This document shows, in pieces, positions 1 through 8,632 of a stretch of DNA of 64,000 nucleotides; position 1 is the first letter of the stretch, and the number at the start of each line of letters is the position of its first letter. The translations under genes and the position numbers were made by a program. Origin of the DNA: Natronococcus sp. AD-5 (lineage in GTDB: Archaea > Halobacteriota > Halobacteria > Halobacteriales > Natrialbaceae); assembly GCF_030734285.1 (NCBI RefSeq), contig NZ_CP132294.1, positions 1 to 64,000 on the forward strand, in the 5' to 3' direction. The notes under the pieces are model-generated. The model did not search any database. It was not told the DNA's origin and saw only the letters and a program-made list of their open reading frames with translations.

Positions 1-70
1 ATTTCCGACGAGTGAGGCGTTTCGGACGGCGCTCCTCCCTGCGTGTTGCTGCTGTACCGGCTACGCGACG

Positions 71-1195
71 GTGTCCTCCGATGATAAACTATATAGTACG
101 ATACGAAACCGAGGAGGAATCGGAAATTTCGGAACTGACCTCCCGGAACTTAAGACGGATCAGGTGGAACAGAACGCCGTGATCGTCGACGGCCGCATCC
201 TGCGTGAGGATTTCGTTCCGAGCGAGGTCGTCCACCGCCACGACGAGGTGAACCTCCTCTCGGAGACGCTCGAGCCGCTGGTGTCCGGCGGCCGGCCCGA
301 TCCGTCGTTTCTCTTCGGTCCGACGGGGGTTGGCAAAACCTGCATCGCGCGGTACACGCTGGGACAGCTCCGCGAGCAGGTCCCGGAGGTTCGGGTCGCG
401 TACGTCAACTGCTGGCAGGAGTACACCCGGTTTCGGGTGCTCTACGGCGTGCTCGAGGCGATCGACCGGGCGATCGACGTGCACCGCACGACGCCGAAGG
501 ACGAGCTGTTCCGGCGGCTGGCCGGGTGCGACGAGCAGCCGATCGTCGTCATCTTGGACGAAGTCGACCAACTCGAGGAGACGGCGGCGCTCTACGATCT
601 GCACCGCTTGCCGCACGTCTCGCTCGTGTTGATCGCCAACCGCGAGGAGGAACTGTTCGCGAGCCTCGACGACCGCGTTCGATCGCGGCTGCGCGCCGGG
701 ACCCGGGTCCGGTTCGACCGCTACGGCACCGACGAACTCGTCGCGATCCTCCGGGAGCGAACGATCAAGGCGCTCGAGCCGGACGTCGTGACCGACGCGC
801 AGCTCCGCCGGATCGCCGACGCCGCGTCGGGAGACGCCCGCGTGGCGATCGGCGTCCTCCGCTCGGCCGCCCGGCGGGCGGAGCGCGACCGGCGTGCGGC
901 GATCACGGACGAGGTGCTCGAGGCGGCGATACCGAACGCCAGGACGGAGATCAGGCGAAAAACCGTGGAAGGGTTGATCGAGCACCAGCGCGTACTCTAC
1001 GACGTGATCGCCGAAACCGGCGAGATCGAGCCGGGCGCCCTCTACGAGGAGTACGAACGGCGAGTCGACGCGCCGAAAAGCAACCGAACGCTGCGAAACT
1101 ACCTGACGAAGATGGTCCACTACGACCTCGTCGTCGCCGTCGGCGAACGGGGAGGGCGGACCTATCGGCTCGTCGACGGCGGTGAGTGCGAGTAA
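71..1195 (+). CDS. cdc6: Orc1/Cdc6-type AAA+ replication initiator
   Basis: This 374-residue protein matches archaeal Orc1/Cdc6 proteins, which bind origin repeats and load the MCM helicase. Walker A is GPTGVGKT (residues 83-90) and Walker B is VVILDEVD (159-166). A sensor-1 Asn lies near 190, a sensor-2 GDAR motif near 254, and a winged-helix C-terminus begins near residue 300. The start is a GTG, and no in-frame ATG precedes the ATPase core. Haloarchaea carry several paralogues, many not beside an origin. Only 70 bp of upstream sequence is visible, with no origin-recognition repeats in it, so origin linkage cannot be judged. Confidence 0.93.
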   Translation: MSSDDKLYSTIRNRGGIGNFGTDLPELKTDQVEQNAVIVDGRILREDFVPSEVVHRHDEVNLLSETLEPLVSGGRPDPSFLFGPTGVGKTCIARYTLGQLREQVPEVRVAYVNCWQEYTRFRVLYGVLEAIDRAIDVHRTTPKDELFRRLAGCDEQPIVVILDEVDQLEETAALYDLHRLPHVSLVLIANREEELFASLDDRVRSRLRAGTRVRFDRYGTDELVAILRERTIKALEPDVVTDAQLRRIADAASGDARVAIGVLRSAARRAERDRRAAITDEVLEAAIPNARTEIRRKTVEGLIEHQRVLYDVIAETGEIEPGALYEEYERRVDAPKSNRTLRNYLTKMVHYDLVVAVGERGGRTYRLVDGGECE

Positions 1196-1279
1196 CGTCG
1201 ACCGTCGTTCCCCTCCCCTGGCAGGTAGACCGTACGTATATCCGTCTTCGCTGAGAAAGGAACACGTGAACGACTCATC

Positions 1280-1489
1280 TTGCCCCGTAAGCTTCCTACC
1301 CCCAACGATACGGACATCGAAGCGGACACCGAGATCATCCCCCACTGGCAGTCCGTAGCGCGCTTCGACGAGCGACGCTGTATCGACGCCGCACCCCACG
1401 GTGACGCGATCGATCTCGTCGTCTCTTCCCCACCTTCCGAAACCGAAGCAGAAACGAGCGTGGAGCTCAAATTGAAGATCAATGAGTAA
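1280..1489 (+). CDS. small acidic protein leading a signalling operon
   Basis: This is a 69-residue acidic protein that I do not recognise. It begins at a TTG codon; no ATG or GTG gives a longer in-frame product. Its last codons overlap the next gene by 8 bp (AATGAGTAA contains the following ATG), which argues for translational coupling to the response regulator. The C-terminal half looks like two beta strands (IDLVVSS and VELKLKI), which fits a short output or partner domain. Haloarchaeal HalOD1 proteins occupy similar positions, but the typical ELxPLY motif is absent, so no family is assigned. Confidence 0.6.
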   Translation: MPRKLPTPNDTDIEADTEIIPHWQSVARFDERRCIDAAPHGDAIDLVVSSPPSETEAETSVELKLKINE

Positions 1490-1946
1490 GTCTGGACAAC
1501 ACCCTCCCGAACCAGCACAACTTCTGCTGGTCGAGGATAATCCGGGCGACGTTCGCCTAACTCGAGAGGCGTTCAAGCAAGGTCGAATCGAGAACGACCT
1601 GCACACCGTCTCGGACGGCAGCGAAGCGCTGGATTTCCTCCACCAGCGGGACGAGTACGCGGACGTTCCGCGTCCCGATCTCGTCCTCCTCGATCTCAAC
1701 TTGCCCCGCAAAGACGGCGAGGAGGTTCTCGAGGAACTCAAAGACGACTCCGAACTCCGCTCGATCCCCGTGATCGTGTTGACGAGTTCGCGAGCCGAAG
1801 AGGACGTCGTCAGATCGTACGAACTGCACGCGAACGCCTATCTCACGAAACCGGTCGATCCCGACGAGTTCATCGAAACCGTTCGCGCCTTCGAGAAGTT
1901 CTGGTTCTCCGTGGTTCGGCTCCCGCCCGAAGGTGAACAGTCATGA
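1482..1946 (+). CDS. single-domain response regulator (Rcp1-like)
   Basis: This 154-residue protein is a complete receiver domain with no output domain. The acidic pocket is at E18/D19, the phospho-acceptor is Asp71 (LLDLNLP), the switch Thr is 101 (VLTSS) and the conserved Lys is 123 (LTKP). Proteins of this kind relay phosphate from cytosolic histidine kinases, including phytochrome-like ones. It overlaps both neighbours (8 bp upstream, ATGA downstream), so it sits inside an operon. No histidine kinase is adjacent. It is a close paralogue of the regulator at 13368-13826, sharing the [10 protein letters not shown] and PRPDLV blocks. Confidence 0.92.
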   Translation: MSKSGQHPPEPAQLLLVEDNPGDVRLTREAFKQGRIENDLHTVSDGSEALDFLHQRDEYADVPRPDLVLLDLNLPRKDGEEVLEELKDDSELRSIPVIVLTSSRAEEDVVRSYELHANAYLTKPVDPDEFIETVRAFEKFWFSVVRLPPEGEQS

Positions 1947-3643
1947 GCGACACCGAAACGCAGCCGGAGATCGACGATACCGGCCCCGACGAAGCCGCCG
2001 AGGGGACGCTCGAGCTGCTGTTGATCGAAGACAATCCCGGCGACGCGCGACTGATCCAGGAGATGCTCCGGGACGCGACGGAACTCACGGAGCGCGTCAA
2101 CCCGGAGGAATCGTCGAGCCAGGCGCCGACGGTCGTCCACGAGAATCGACTCGAGGAAGGGCTCGAAACGCTCGAATCGACGGCTACGGACCTCGTCCTG
2201 CTCGACCTGAACCTGCCCGACAGCCGGGGCATCGAGACCCTCGAGATGGTTAGCGAGGCGAGCGACGACACGCCGATCGTCGTGTTCACCGGCGTCAGCG
2301 ACCAGGAAGTCGGCGTACAGGCGATTCAAAGCGGCGCCCAGGACTTCCTCGTCAAGGACGAGGTCACCAGCGAACTGCTGGTCCGGACGATCCACCACGC
2401 GATCGAGCGAGCGCGCCAGGAGCGCGAGCGCCAGCGCCAGCGCGAACAGCTCGAGGCGCTCAACCGGCTCAACCGAATCGGCCACGACATCACTCACGCG
2501 GTGATCACGACCGAGACGCGCGCGGAGTTAGAACAGCAGGTCTGTGATCGCCTCGTCGAGGCGGACGGGTACCGGTTCGCGTGGATCGGCGGCGTCAATC
2601 CGGGGAGCGACCGCATCGAACCGAAGGCGGCGGCCGGCGCCGAGGAGGGCTATCTCGACGAGGTGGAGATCACCACCGACGAGAACGAAGAGAGCGGCCG
2701 GGGGCCGTCCGGAACGGCGATTCGAACCGGCGAGGTCCAGATCGCACACGACATCCAGACCGACGCGACGTTCGAACCCTGGCGGGAGGCGGCCCGCGAA
2801 CGCGGCTTCCGCTCGTCGGCGTCGATCCCGATCGTCCACGAGGACCTCGTTTACGGCGTGTTGAACGTCTACTCGGGCTCGACGGAGTCGTTTACGAACG
2901 CCGAGGCGACGATCCTCGCGCGGATCGGCGACGTCATCGCCCACGCGATCACCGCGATCGAACGGAAGGACGCGCTGGTGAGCGACGCCGTCATCGAACT
3001 CGAGTTCCGGATCGAGGAGATGGCCGAGGAGTTGATCGCCCTCTCGGCGACCGAGTCGTGTACGATCGAGTTCAACCAGATGATCCACGGCGACGAGACG
3101 CTGCTGGTCTACGGCGCCGCACGCGACGTCTCACAGGAGACCTTCCAGGAAACGGTCGCGGAGACCGACGGGATCAGCGACCTCCGCATCCTCTCGGCCA
3201 GGCGGGACTACTTCGAGTTCGAACTCGTCGCACCCACCGCCGTCTCGCTGTTCGAGACGATCGCGACCCACGGCGGACGGGTCGACTCGGCGACGATCGC
3301 CGACGGGGAGTTCCGGTTCGTCGTCGAACTCCCGCGCGGTCGAGACACCCGCCAGATGATCGAACTGCTCAAGGAACACCGGTCGGACCTCACCTACCTC
3401 GCACAGCGAACGACGGAACGCGGCGACCGTTCCAACTCCGGGTCGGCGTCGGTCCTCGAGAGCGACCTCACGGAGAAACAGCGGGCCGCCCTCGAGACGG
3501 CGTACTTCGCGGGCTACTTCGACTGGCCTCGCGAGAGTACGGGCGAGGAGATTGCCGAACGGCTCGGCATCTCGCCGGCGACGTTCAACCAGCACCTCCG
3601 GACCTCCGAGCGGAAGTTCTTCGACTCGGTGCTCGGCGAGTAA
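1943..3643 (+). CDS. receiver-GAF-Bat transcriptional regulator
   Basis: This 566-residue multidomain regulator has, in order, a receiver domain (about 22-150, acceptor Asp88, Lys138), a charged coiled-coil linker rich in R/E/Q (about 152-168), a GAF sensor domain (about 185-330), a bacterio-opsin-activator (Bat) domain (about 350-490) and a C-terminal Bat-type helix-turn-helix (about 505-560; [18 protein letters not shown] region). Bat-type proteins control haloarchaeal genes in response to light or redox, but the target here is unknown. The start overlaps the upstream receiver stop as ATGA. The operon has two receivers and no kinase, so the phosphodonor must be encoded elsewhere. Confidence 0.92.
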   Translation: MSDTETQPEIDDTGPDEAAEGTLELLLIEDNPGDARLIQEMLRDATELTERVNPEESSSQAPTVVHENRLEEGLETLESTATDLVLLDLNLPDSRGIETLEMVSEASDDTPIVVFTGVSDQEVGVQAIQSGAQDFLVKDEVTSELLVRTIHHAIERARQERERQRQREQLEALNRLNRIGHDITHAVITTETRAELEQQVCDRLVEADGYRFAWIGGVNPGSDRIEPKAAAGAEEGYLDEVEITTDENEESGRGPSGTAIRTGEVQIAHDIQTDATFEPWREAARERGFRSSASIPIVHEDLVYGVLNVYSGSTESFTNAEATILARIGDVIAHAITAIERKDALVSDAVIELEFRIEEMAEELIALSATESCTIEFNQMIHGDETLLVYGAARDVSQETFQETVAETDGISDLRILSARRDYFEFELVAPTAVSLFETIATHGGRVDSATIADGEFRFVVELPRGRDTRQMIELLKEHRSDLTYLAQRTTERGDRSNSGSASVLESDLTEKQRAALETAYFAGYFDWPRESTGEEIAERLGISPATFNQHLRTSERKFFDSVLGE

Positions 3644-3795
3644 CCGAACCGACGCCGTCGGATTTCGGTAGCGTTGATAGATCTCTCTCGAGCGCGTCGC
3701 GTACGGACGATACAGACATCGCTTGCTCTCACGCTACTTGGATGGCTGAGCGGTACCCACCCGAACCGACTCACCCTCCCGGAGTCGTTCAGTAA

Positions 3796-4824
3796 TTAGC
3801 GTCCCTCGAGCCCGACGGCCTCGGCGAGCAGTTCGTGCGAGCGGAGCACGTCGTCGTGGTCGGCGACGAGGTTCTGGACGATCACGTCGTCGACGCCGAC
3901 GCGGTCGGTGAGTCCCTCGAGCAGGTCCCGCATCGTCTCCGGACTCCCCGAGATCGACCGCGGCCACTCGCCGTCCGGAAGCGAACTCGGCGTCGGTTCG
4001 GGAACGCCGCCGAGTTCGTCGATCGCCTCCCCGACGGGCGGCAGCGAGCCGACGACCCCGCGCTGCATGCGTTTGTACGAGGCTTCGGCCGTCGAACGAA
4101 GCCGGGCCGCCTCCCGATCGGTCTCGGCGCAGACCGCGTTCACCGCGAGCATCCCCTGCGGTTCGTCGGGGCCGGCGCCGAACTCGGAGGGGGCGAAGTG
4201 CTCCCGGTAGGTCTCGAAGGCGCGCTCGGCGAGCCGCGGCCGGATGAACGCGGCGAAGCAATAGCGAAGCCCGAGCTCGCCGGCAATCTCGGCGCTCGAG
4301 GGGCTCGATCCCAGCACCCACACTTCGGGAACGTCGTCGGCCGAACGGGCCAGCTGGATCTCGGCGTACGGGTGACCGTCGTCGAACCCGTCGTAGAGGT
4401 GACTCACGGCCGCCTCGATCTTCTCGGCGTGGTCCCGATCGGGGTTGCGCTTTCGCCGCTCGGTTCCGAGCGCGCGGTCAACGGCGGGCATCCCCGTCGC
4501 GCGACCGAGGCCGAGGTCGACCCGGCCGGGTGCCAGCGCGTCGAGGGAGCTGAACGTCTCGGCGACCTTGAACGGGCTGTAGTGGTTGAGCAGGACGGTG
4601 CCGGAGCCCACACGAATGTCCTCGGTCTTCGCGGCGAGGTGGGCGATCAGCACCTCCGGCGTGGTGCTCGCGATGGAGTCGGCCAGTCCGTGGTGTTCGG
4701 CCACCCAGTACCGCGAGTAGCCCAGCCCCTCGGCGACTCGAGCGAGTTCGACGCTGTTCTCGTAGGCCTCGGTCGCGCTTCCGTCGTCCGGAACGGGCGC
4801 GAGGTCGACGATCGAGAGGTTCAC
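3796..4824 (-). CDS. LLM-class flavin-dependent oxidoreductase (MsnO8-like)
   Basis: The protein (342 residues) is a bacterial-luciferase-like TIM-barrel monooxygenase that would use FMN or F420. Recognisable segments include RYWVAEHHG near the N-terminus, the GSGTVLLNHYSP segment and DLGLGRATGMP, which match the MsnO8 subfamily of uncharacterised LLM oxidoreductases. The start is a GTG at 4824 (VNLSIVDLAPV); the longer upstream reading frame is arginine-rich and unlike a haloarchaeal protein. It stands alone between convergent and divergent neighbours. The substrate is unknown. Confidence 0.9.
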   Translation of the reverse strand: MNLSIVDLAPVPDDGSATEAYENSVELARVAEGLGYSRYWVAEHHGLADSIASTTPEVLIAHLAAKTEDIRVGSGTVLLNHYSPFKVAETFSSLDALAPGRVDLGLGRATGMPAVDRALGTERRKRNPDRDHAEKIEAAVSHLYDGFDDGHPYAEIQLARSADDVPEVWVLGSSPSSAEIAGELGLRYCFAAFIRPRLAERAFETYREHFAPSEFGAGPDEPQGMLAVNAVCAETDREAARLRSTAEASYKRMQRGVVGSLPPVGEAIDELGGVPEPTPSSLPDGEWPRSISGSPETMRDLLEGLTDRVGVDDVIVQNLVADHDDVLRSHELLAEAVGLEGR

Positions 4825-4951
4825 GGGAATTCGTCGGGGACGGGAGGTGAATAACCGTTCGACTCGGTCGTCGTCCCTCGAGTCTGCCGGTGCCCGCAGC
4901 TCGGCACGGCCGGGCACAATCGGTAAGACCGCGCGCGCCGCACGACGAACC

Positions 4952-5059
4952 GTGTCCGACCGACCCGACGTCGAGACGCTCGAGTGCGAGTACTGCGGCT
5001 CGCGGGTTCCCGGGCCGATTTACCGCGAGCACCTGTTGAAGGAGTGTCCGGGACGCTGA
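4952..5059 (+). CDS. 35-residue zinc-finger microprotein
   Basis: A GTG-started 35-residue protein contains CEYCG followed by a basic helix and HLLKEC near its end, which is a CCHC-type single zinc-finger arrangement. The preceding in-frame sequence is arginine/serine-rich and unlikely to be translated. It lies divergently upstream of the LLM oxidoreductase and ends 21 bp before the convergent arcS stop. Small one-domain zinc fingers are abundant in haloarchaea and some affect biofilm or swarming; the role of this one is unknown. The function is inferred only from the metal-ligand pattern. Confidence 0.72.
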   Translation: MSDRPDVETLECEYCGSRVPGPIYREHLLKECPGR

Positions 5060-5080
5060 CGAGCCGCGAAAGAAGGAAGA

Positions 5081-6832
5081 CTACTTCTCTTCGACGTGAC
5101 GGATCTCGCAGGCGATCCCGCGCGTGCTCTCGGCCATCTCGCGGCCGAACATCTCGGCGCGGCCGACGCCGAACGCCTTCGGCCCCTCGACGACGACCTC
5201 GTCGCCGACGCGGATCTCCTCGTCGGCGTCGACGACGCCCGGCGCGAGCACGCTGCCGTGCGGGACGAAGCCGTCGATTTCGACGCGCTTCGTCGGCGCG
5301 TCGCTCTCGATCCAGCGCTTCGCGCCCTCGAGCGTGAAGGAGAGCGTTCCGTACTGGGGGACCATCGTCGCGAGCTGGGTATCCTCGCGGTCGCGAACCT
5401 GGATCTTCGGGTAGCGGCTCGTCGTCTGGATGTCCTCGAAGAGGTCGTCGCCGGCCCCGTCGCCGAGCAGGTAGTCCGCGATCGCGCGGACGGTGTTGTG
5501 CTCGCGCTCGCGCTTGGAGTACTTGAGCTCGCCCGACAGCGCCCGCTGGAGGTTCGCGAGCGACTCGGTATCGGTCGGGTGTTCCTCGACGGTGTAGGTG
5601 ACGTCGATCTCGAGTCGCTTCTCGACGCGCTCGACGATGTCGCGGTAGCCCTCGTCGGGGACGTGCGCGATGATCTTCGGGTAGTCGTTGCGCTCGAGGT
5701 AGCGCCGGAGCACCTCGCTCACAAACCGCTTCTCGTCTTCGGACCACCGGCCCGTGACGACGGTGTCGTAGTGCTGAGCCGGGTAGGTCGTCTCGAGTTC
5801 CTGGGGGACGACGCCGATGGGGCTCGTCATCGAGACGAGGTGGGCGCGCCACTGGATGGCGTCGTGGAACTGGCGGTGGCTCTGGGACTCGCTGTAGGGT
5901 TTCGCGGCCGAGCAGGGTACCAGCACGAGGGGGTTCGAAAAGCGGTTGCGGTACCGCGTCGTGACGCGATCCGCGTAGCGCTGGATCTCGACCCGCCGCA
6001 AGGTGTCCTCGGTCGCGGCGTCGATCTGCGAATCGCGCAGGATGGGCGTCCGTTCCTCGAGGTAGCCCCACTGCGCGTCGAGTTCGCGCACGGCGGCGGT
6101 GAGCCACTGGTCGTGGCGAGCCTGTCCTTCGACGTAGTCCCGAAGCCGGCCGTCCCGGATCCGCCGGCGGACGATCCCCAACTCGGCCTCGAGGGCGTTG
6201 ACGTTGTGCTCGGCGCAGTTCTCGCGGGTGAACTCCTCGCGCGGTTTCTGGCAGGCGGGACAGGAGCAGGGGAGTTCCTCCAGGTCCTCGAGGAAGTACG
6301 CCTCGTCGGTCGTGAGGTAGCGACCCTCGGTGCCCTTCACGACGGCGGCCGTCTCGTCGAAGCAGTCGACGCCGGCGTACGCGAGTAAGGCGACGTTTCG
6401 CGGCGTGGCGACCCCGGAGAACAGCAGGGCGGTGTCGGTCGGGATGGCCTCGCGGGCGTTCACGACGGCCTCGACCAGCGCCGCGCCGTGGCCCACGACG
6501 GACTGGACGTCCGAGAGCGCGTAGGCATCCGTGCCGTGATCGTCGGCGTGCTCGCTCGAGACGACGGCGACGCTAGGGTAGTCCACGTCGGGGTAGTCGA
6601 CGGCGAACGACTCCTGGACTTCCTCGGCGGTGCCGCCGGGAAACGCCCGGTGGGGGAGGACGGTGAGCCGCGAGTCGTCGCCCTCGGGCACCTCGCGGTC
6701 GGCGCTCCAGAGCGAACCCGCGTCCTCGAGCACGCCGCCGACGAGCGCGGGGGTCGTCAGGGGCGACTCGAGGCGAAGTTCGCCCACGCGCGCGGCCCCG
6801 TCGCGTGCGTGTACTTCGAAGTGGTCGGTCAT
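5081..6832 (-). CDS. arcS: archaeosine synthase subunit alpha ArcS (TgtA2)
   Basis: This 583-residue protein converts preQ0 at tRNA position 15 toward archaeosine. The N-terminal TGT-like barrel lacks the TgtA catalytic DSGSFQ motif. A zinc-site cluster CSCPACQ (189-195) with later Cys/His follows. The ArcS hallmark PCSAAKPYSESQSHR is at 306-320. A PUA RNA-binding domain forms the C-terminus (about 500-583). The ATG at 6832 was chosen because the long upstream extension is arginine-rich out-of-context sequence. Its partner enzyme TgtA is encoded about 1.8 kb away on the same strand, so the two archaeosine steps are near neighbours. Confidence 0.95.
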   Translation of the reverse strand: MTDHFEVHARDGAARVGELRLESPLTTPALVGGVLEDAGSLWSADREVPEGDDSRLTVLPHRAFPGGTAEEVQESFAVDYPDVDYPSVAVVSSEHADDHGTDAYALSDVQSVVGHGAALVEAVVNAREAIPTDTALLFSGVATPRNVALLAYAGVDCFDETAAVVKGTEGRYLTTDEAYFLEDLEELPCSCPACQKPREEFTRENCAEHNVNALEAELGIVRRRIRDGRLRDYVEGQARHDQWLTAAVRELDAQWGYLEERTPILRDSQIDAATEDTLRRVEIQRYADRVTTRYRNRFSNPLVLVPCSAAKPYSESQSHRQFHDAIQWRAHLVSMTSPIGVVPQELETTYPAQHYDTVVTGRWSEDEKRFVSEVLRRYLERNDYPKIIAHVPDEGYRDIVERVEKRLEIDVTYTVEEHPTDTESLANLQRALSGELKYSKREREHNTVRAIADYLLGDGAGDDLFEDIQTTSRYPKIQVRDREDTQLATMVPQYGTLSFTLEGAKRWIESDAPTKRVEIDGFVPHGSVLAPGVVDADEEIRVGDEVVVEGPKAFGVGRAEMFGREMAESTRGIACEIRHVEEK

Positions 6833-6882
6833 ACCGGATATCGCGGCGGCGCGCGAAAGAGGTTGTCGATACCACCCGGCTG

Positions 6883-7287
6883 CTACGGTCCGGATCGGGC
6901 GTCGGGCTCCGATTCGCGAGGCCACAGCGCGACGAGCAGATAGCAGGCGCCGAGCGCTCGAGTGGCGGGAACGACCCACGACTGCAGCTCGATCTCGTCC
7001 GGATTTTCGTAGGCCGTAGTCAGCGCGACCCGGAGGAACCGCCGGGTCGTCAACAGTGCCGGGAGACCGACCGTGCCGAACAGGGGCTTGACGCCGAGCC
7101 AGGCGGCTTCCCGGTTCCACGCGAGCCAGAGGGTAGCGAGGCCCTCGAGTCGCGCCGTCGGAAGCGTCCACGTTCGAAGTCGCCCGGCATCCGGGTTTTC
7201 GAACGCGCGGCGTTCTCCCCACGCGACGATTCTGTCGGGGACGGCGATCTCGACGGTAGCGACCAGGACGAGCAGTACGAGGCGCAT
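6883..7287 (-). CDS. small membrane protein
   Basis: A 134-residue protein begins with a hydrophobic segment (MRLVLLVLVATVEIAV) and has further hydrophobic stretches around TLWLAW, GTVGLPALL and LGACYLLVALW, suggesting three or four membrane spans. I do not recognise a named family; haloarchaea carry similar small proteins of unknown function. It ends 50 bp upstream of arcS on the same strand, so the two could be cotranscribed. It is divergent from the gene at 7390. Confidence 0.78.
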   Translation of the reverse strand: MRLVLLVLVATVEIAVPDRIVAWGERRAFENPDAGRLRTWTLPTARLEGLATLWLAWNREAAWLGVKPLFGTVGLPALLTTRRFLRVALTTAYENPDEIELQSWVVPATRALGACYLLVALWPRESEPDARSGP

Positions 7288-7389
7288 GTTCGGTATACAC
7301 CGGTGGAGCAGAAAACCCTGACACCGATCGAGCGGAACGAAAGGCGGTCTCCCCGTAGCGTTCAACTCCGCGGGAGCCGTATCGTCCGT

Positions 7390-7662
7390 ATGCCACCGTC
7401 TCCCGGCTCCGACGCGGGACGTGGGTCCGATTCCGAGGCGTCCATCGACGACGAGATCGTCGAAGCCATCCGCGCCGCGCCACAGCCGGTCGTGAACACC
7501 CGATATCTCGCCCTCGAGTTCGACGCCCCGTTCGAGGAGTTGTTCGACCGGCTCCAGGCGATGGTCGAGGAGGGGCGTCTCGAACACCTCGAGGTTCGTA
7601 ACCGAGGACACCTCTGGTTCCTGTCGCTCGAGGAAGAACTCGGGACGTACAGCAGCCACTGA
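7390..7662 (+). CDS. small winged-helix-like protein
   Basis: This 90-residue protein has an acidic low-complexity N-terminus (about 20 residues) followed by a compact helical domain. The sequence runs EIVEAIRAAPQPVVNTRYLA, then a helix ending in RLQAMVEEGRLEHLEVRNRG and a final FLSLEEEL strand. The pattern (helices, recognition-type helix, then a hairpin with RNRGHLWFLS) resembles winged-helix proteins that distinguish target DNA, as in haloarchaeal small regulators. It is a single gene transcribed away from the membrane protein at 6883. Regulatory function is inferred from fold appearance only. Confidence 0.75.
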   Translation: MPPSPGSDAGRGSDSEASIDDEIVEAIRAAPQPVVNTRYLALEFDAPFEELFDRLQAMVEEGRLEHLEVRNRGHLWFLSLEEELGTYSSH

Positions 7663-7735
7663 CCGCCAAGTGAACGCCCTATCGCGCGACAGCCGTCCGA
7701 TCGGCGTGTAAACCGTCTCGGTCGGTACTACGGGA

Positions 7736-8092
7736 TCAGGCGCGCTCGAGGAAGGTCGCGGTCGCGGACGTGCGTCCCCGGTTGAACGAGAGGATCTTGA
7801 TCCGGATCGCGTCGGTCTCCTCGAGGTCGCCGGGGAGATCCTGGACGAAGACGACGAACCCTTCGACCTTGCAGACGGCGCGGCGTTCGCCGGTGTGATG
7901 CGTCGTAAACTCCTCGACGGCGGCCGTTCTGGTCTCCCCGACCTCGACCGGCGGCTCGCGCCGCTGGGCTTCCCTGTGGCGCCGGTAGGATTCCCGCTGC
8001 TCGCTCCCACCGTCGCGAATTCGGCCGATCAACCACGACACGAAGAGGAGTCCGACGATACCCCCGAGTACGAGCGATGCAACCCCGAGCAT
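7736..8092 (-). CDS. membrane-anchored TRAM-domain protein
   Basis: This 118-residue protein has one N-terminal transmembrane helix (about residues 3-23, ending SWLIGRIRD), a charged linker, and a C-terminal TRAM domain (about 58-118) with the signature KVEGFVVFVQDLPGD and a last strand near TATFLERA. TRAM is a small beta-barrel RNA-binding domain found in tRNA-modifying enzymes and as a stand-alone RNA chaperone in archaea. The ATG at 8092 was chosen because the upstream extension is basic and precedes the hydrophobic start. It lies between arcS and tgtA. A membrane anchor on TRAM is notable. Confidence 0.85.
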   Translation of the reverse strand: MLGVASLVLGGIVGLLFVSWLIGRIRDGGSEQRESYRRHREAQRREPPVEVGETRTAAVEEFTTHHTGERRAVCKVEGFVVFVQDLPGDLEETDAIRIKILSFNRGRTSATATFLERA

Positions 8093-8275
8093 ACCGCTAC
8101 TGGGTGTCGCCCACCCCTTTGGTGTTCTGATCCCGGCCTCGAGAACGCACCGTCGACGCCTCCGGCGCGCGTCTCTCCCCCGTCGTTCCGAACGTTCCAA
8201 ATCGTATAGAAAAACTTCTTCCAATTTTGGCGGGGTTCCACCGGACTTTTACCATCCGGTGTGGAGGGGGCTGGT

Positions 8276-8599
8276 GTGACTGATTCGATCGGCAGTTCGG
8301 GGGGCGGCCGGTCCGGACCGAGCGTCGACGTCGCGATCGTCCGGGCAGTCGCCGATCGTCAGGGAATCGAGCCGACCGAACTACCGCCGCTGTACGAGTG
8401 GGTCGATCCGGAGGCGCTCCAGCGTCTCTTCGATGCACCTGCGTACGGCTCCGCGAGCGAGCGGCGATTCGTCTTCGACTACGCGGGACACACCGTTACC
8501 GTCGAGCACGACGACGAGCTCTCGATCACCGTCGACGAGTCGGCAACCGGACCGACGGCGACGAGCGACTCCTCCGACGAATCTCGTTCCGACGCGTAA
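8276..8599 (+). CDS. HalOD1 output-domain protein
   Basis: This 107-residue acidic protein carries the haloarchaeal output domain HalOD1. A helical part, VAIVRAVADRQGIEPTELPP, leads to LYEWVDPEALQRLF, followed by a strand pair FVFDYAGHTVTVEHDDEL. HalOD1 domains are thought to be outputs of haloarchaeal signalling proteins, mostly uncharacterised. GTG codons at 8261 and 8276 are both possible starts; 8276 (VTDSIGSSG) gives the usual short unstructured N-terminus. The serine-rich tail is disordered. It is a monocistronic gene, convergent with tgtA. Confidence 0.85.
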   Translation: MTDSIGSSGGGRSGPSVDVAIVRAVADRQGIEPTELPPLYEWVDPEALQRLFDAPAYGSASERRFVFDYAGHTVTVEHDDELSITVDESATGPTATSDSSDESRSDA

Positions 8600-8632
8600 G
8601 CCGCGTTCGAAGCTGCTTCGTGAACGATATCG

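Noticed and set aside
1-70. Replication origin beside orc1/cdc6
   Set aside because: Only 70 bp are visible upstream, with no repeated origin-recognition element, so an origin cannot be supported.
89-1741. Long minus-strand frame of 550 codons over the Orc1 gene
   Set aside because: It is a shadow of the plus-strand genes, with arginine/valine-rich composition typical of antisense high-GC frames and no domain.
7288-8010. Upstream extension of the membrane protein gene at 6883
   Set aside because: It is antisense to the gene at 7390 and lacks a membrane-protein pattern; the start at 7287 gives a clean hydrophobic N-terminus.
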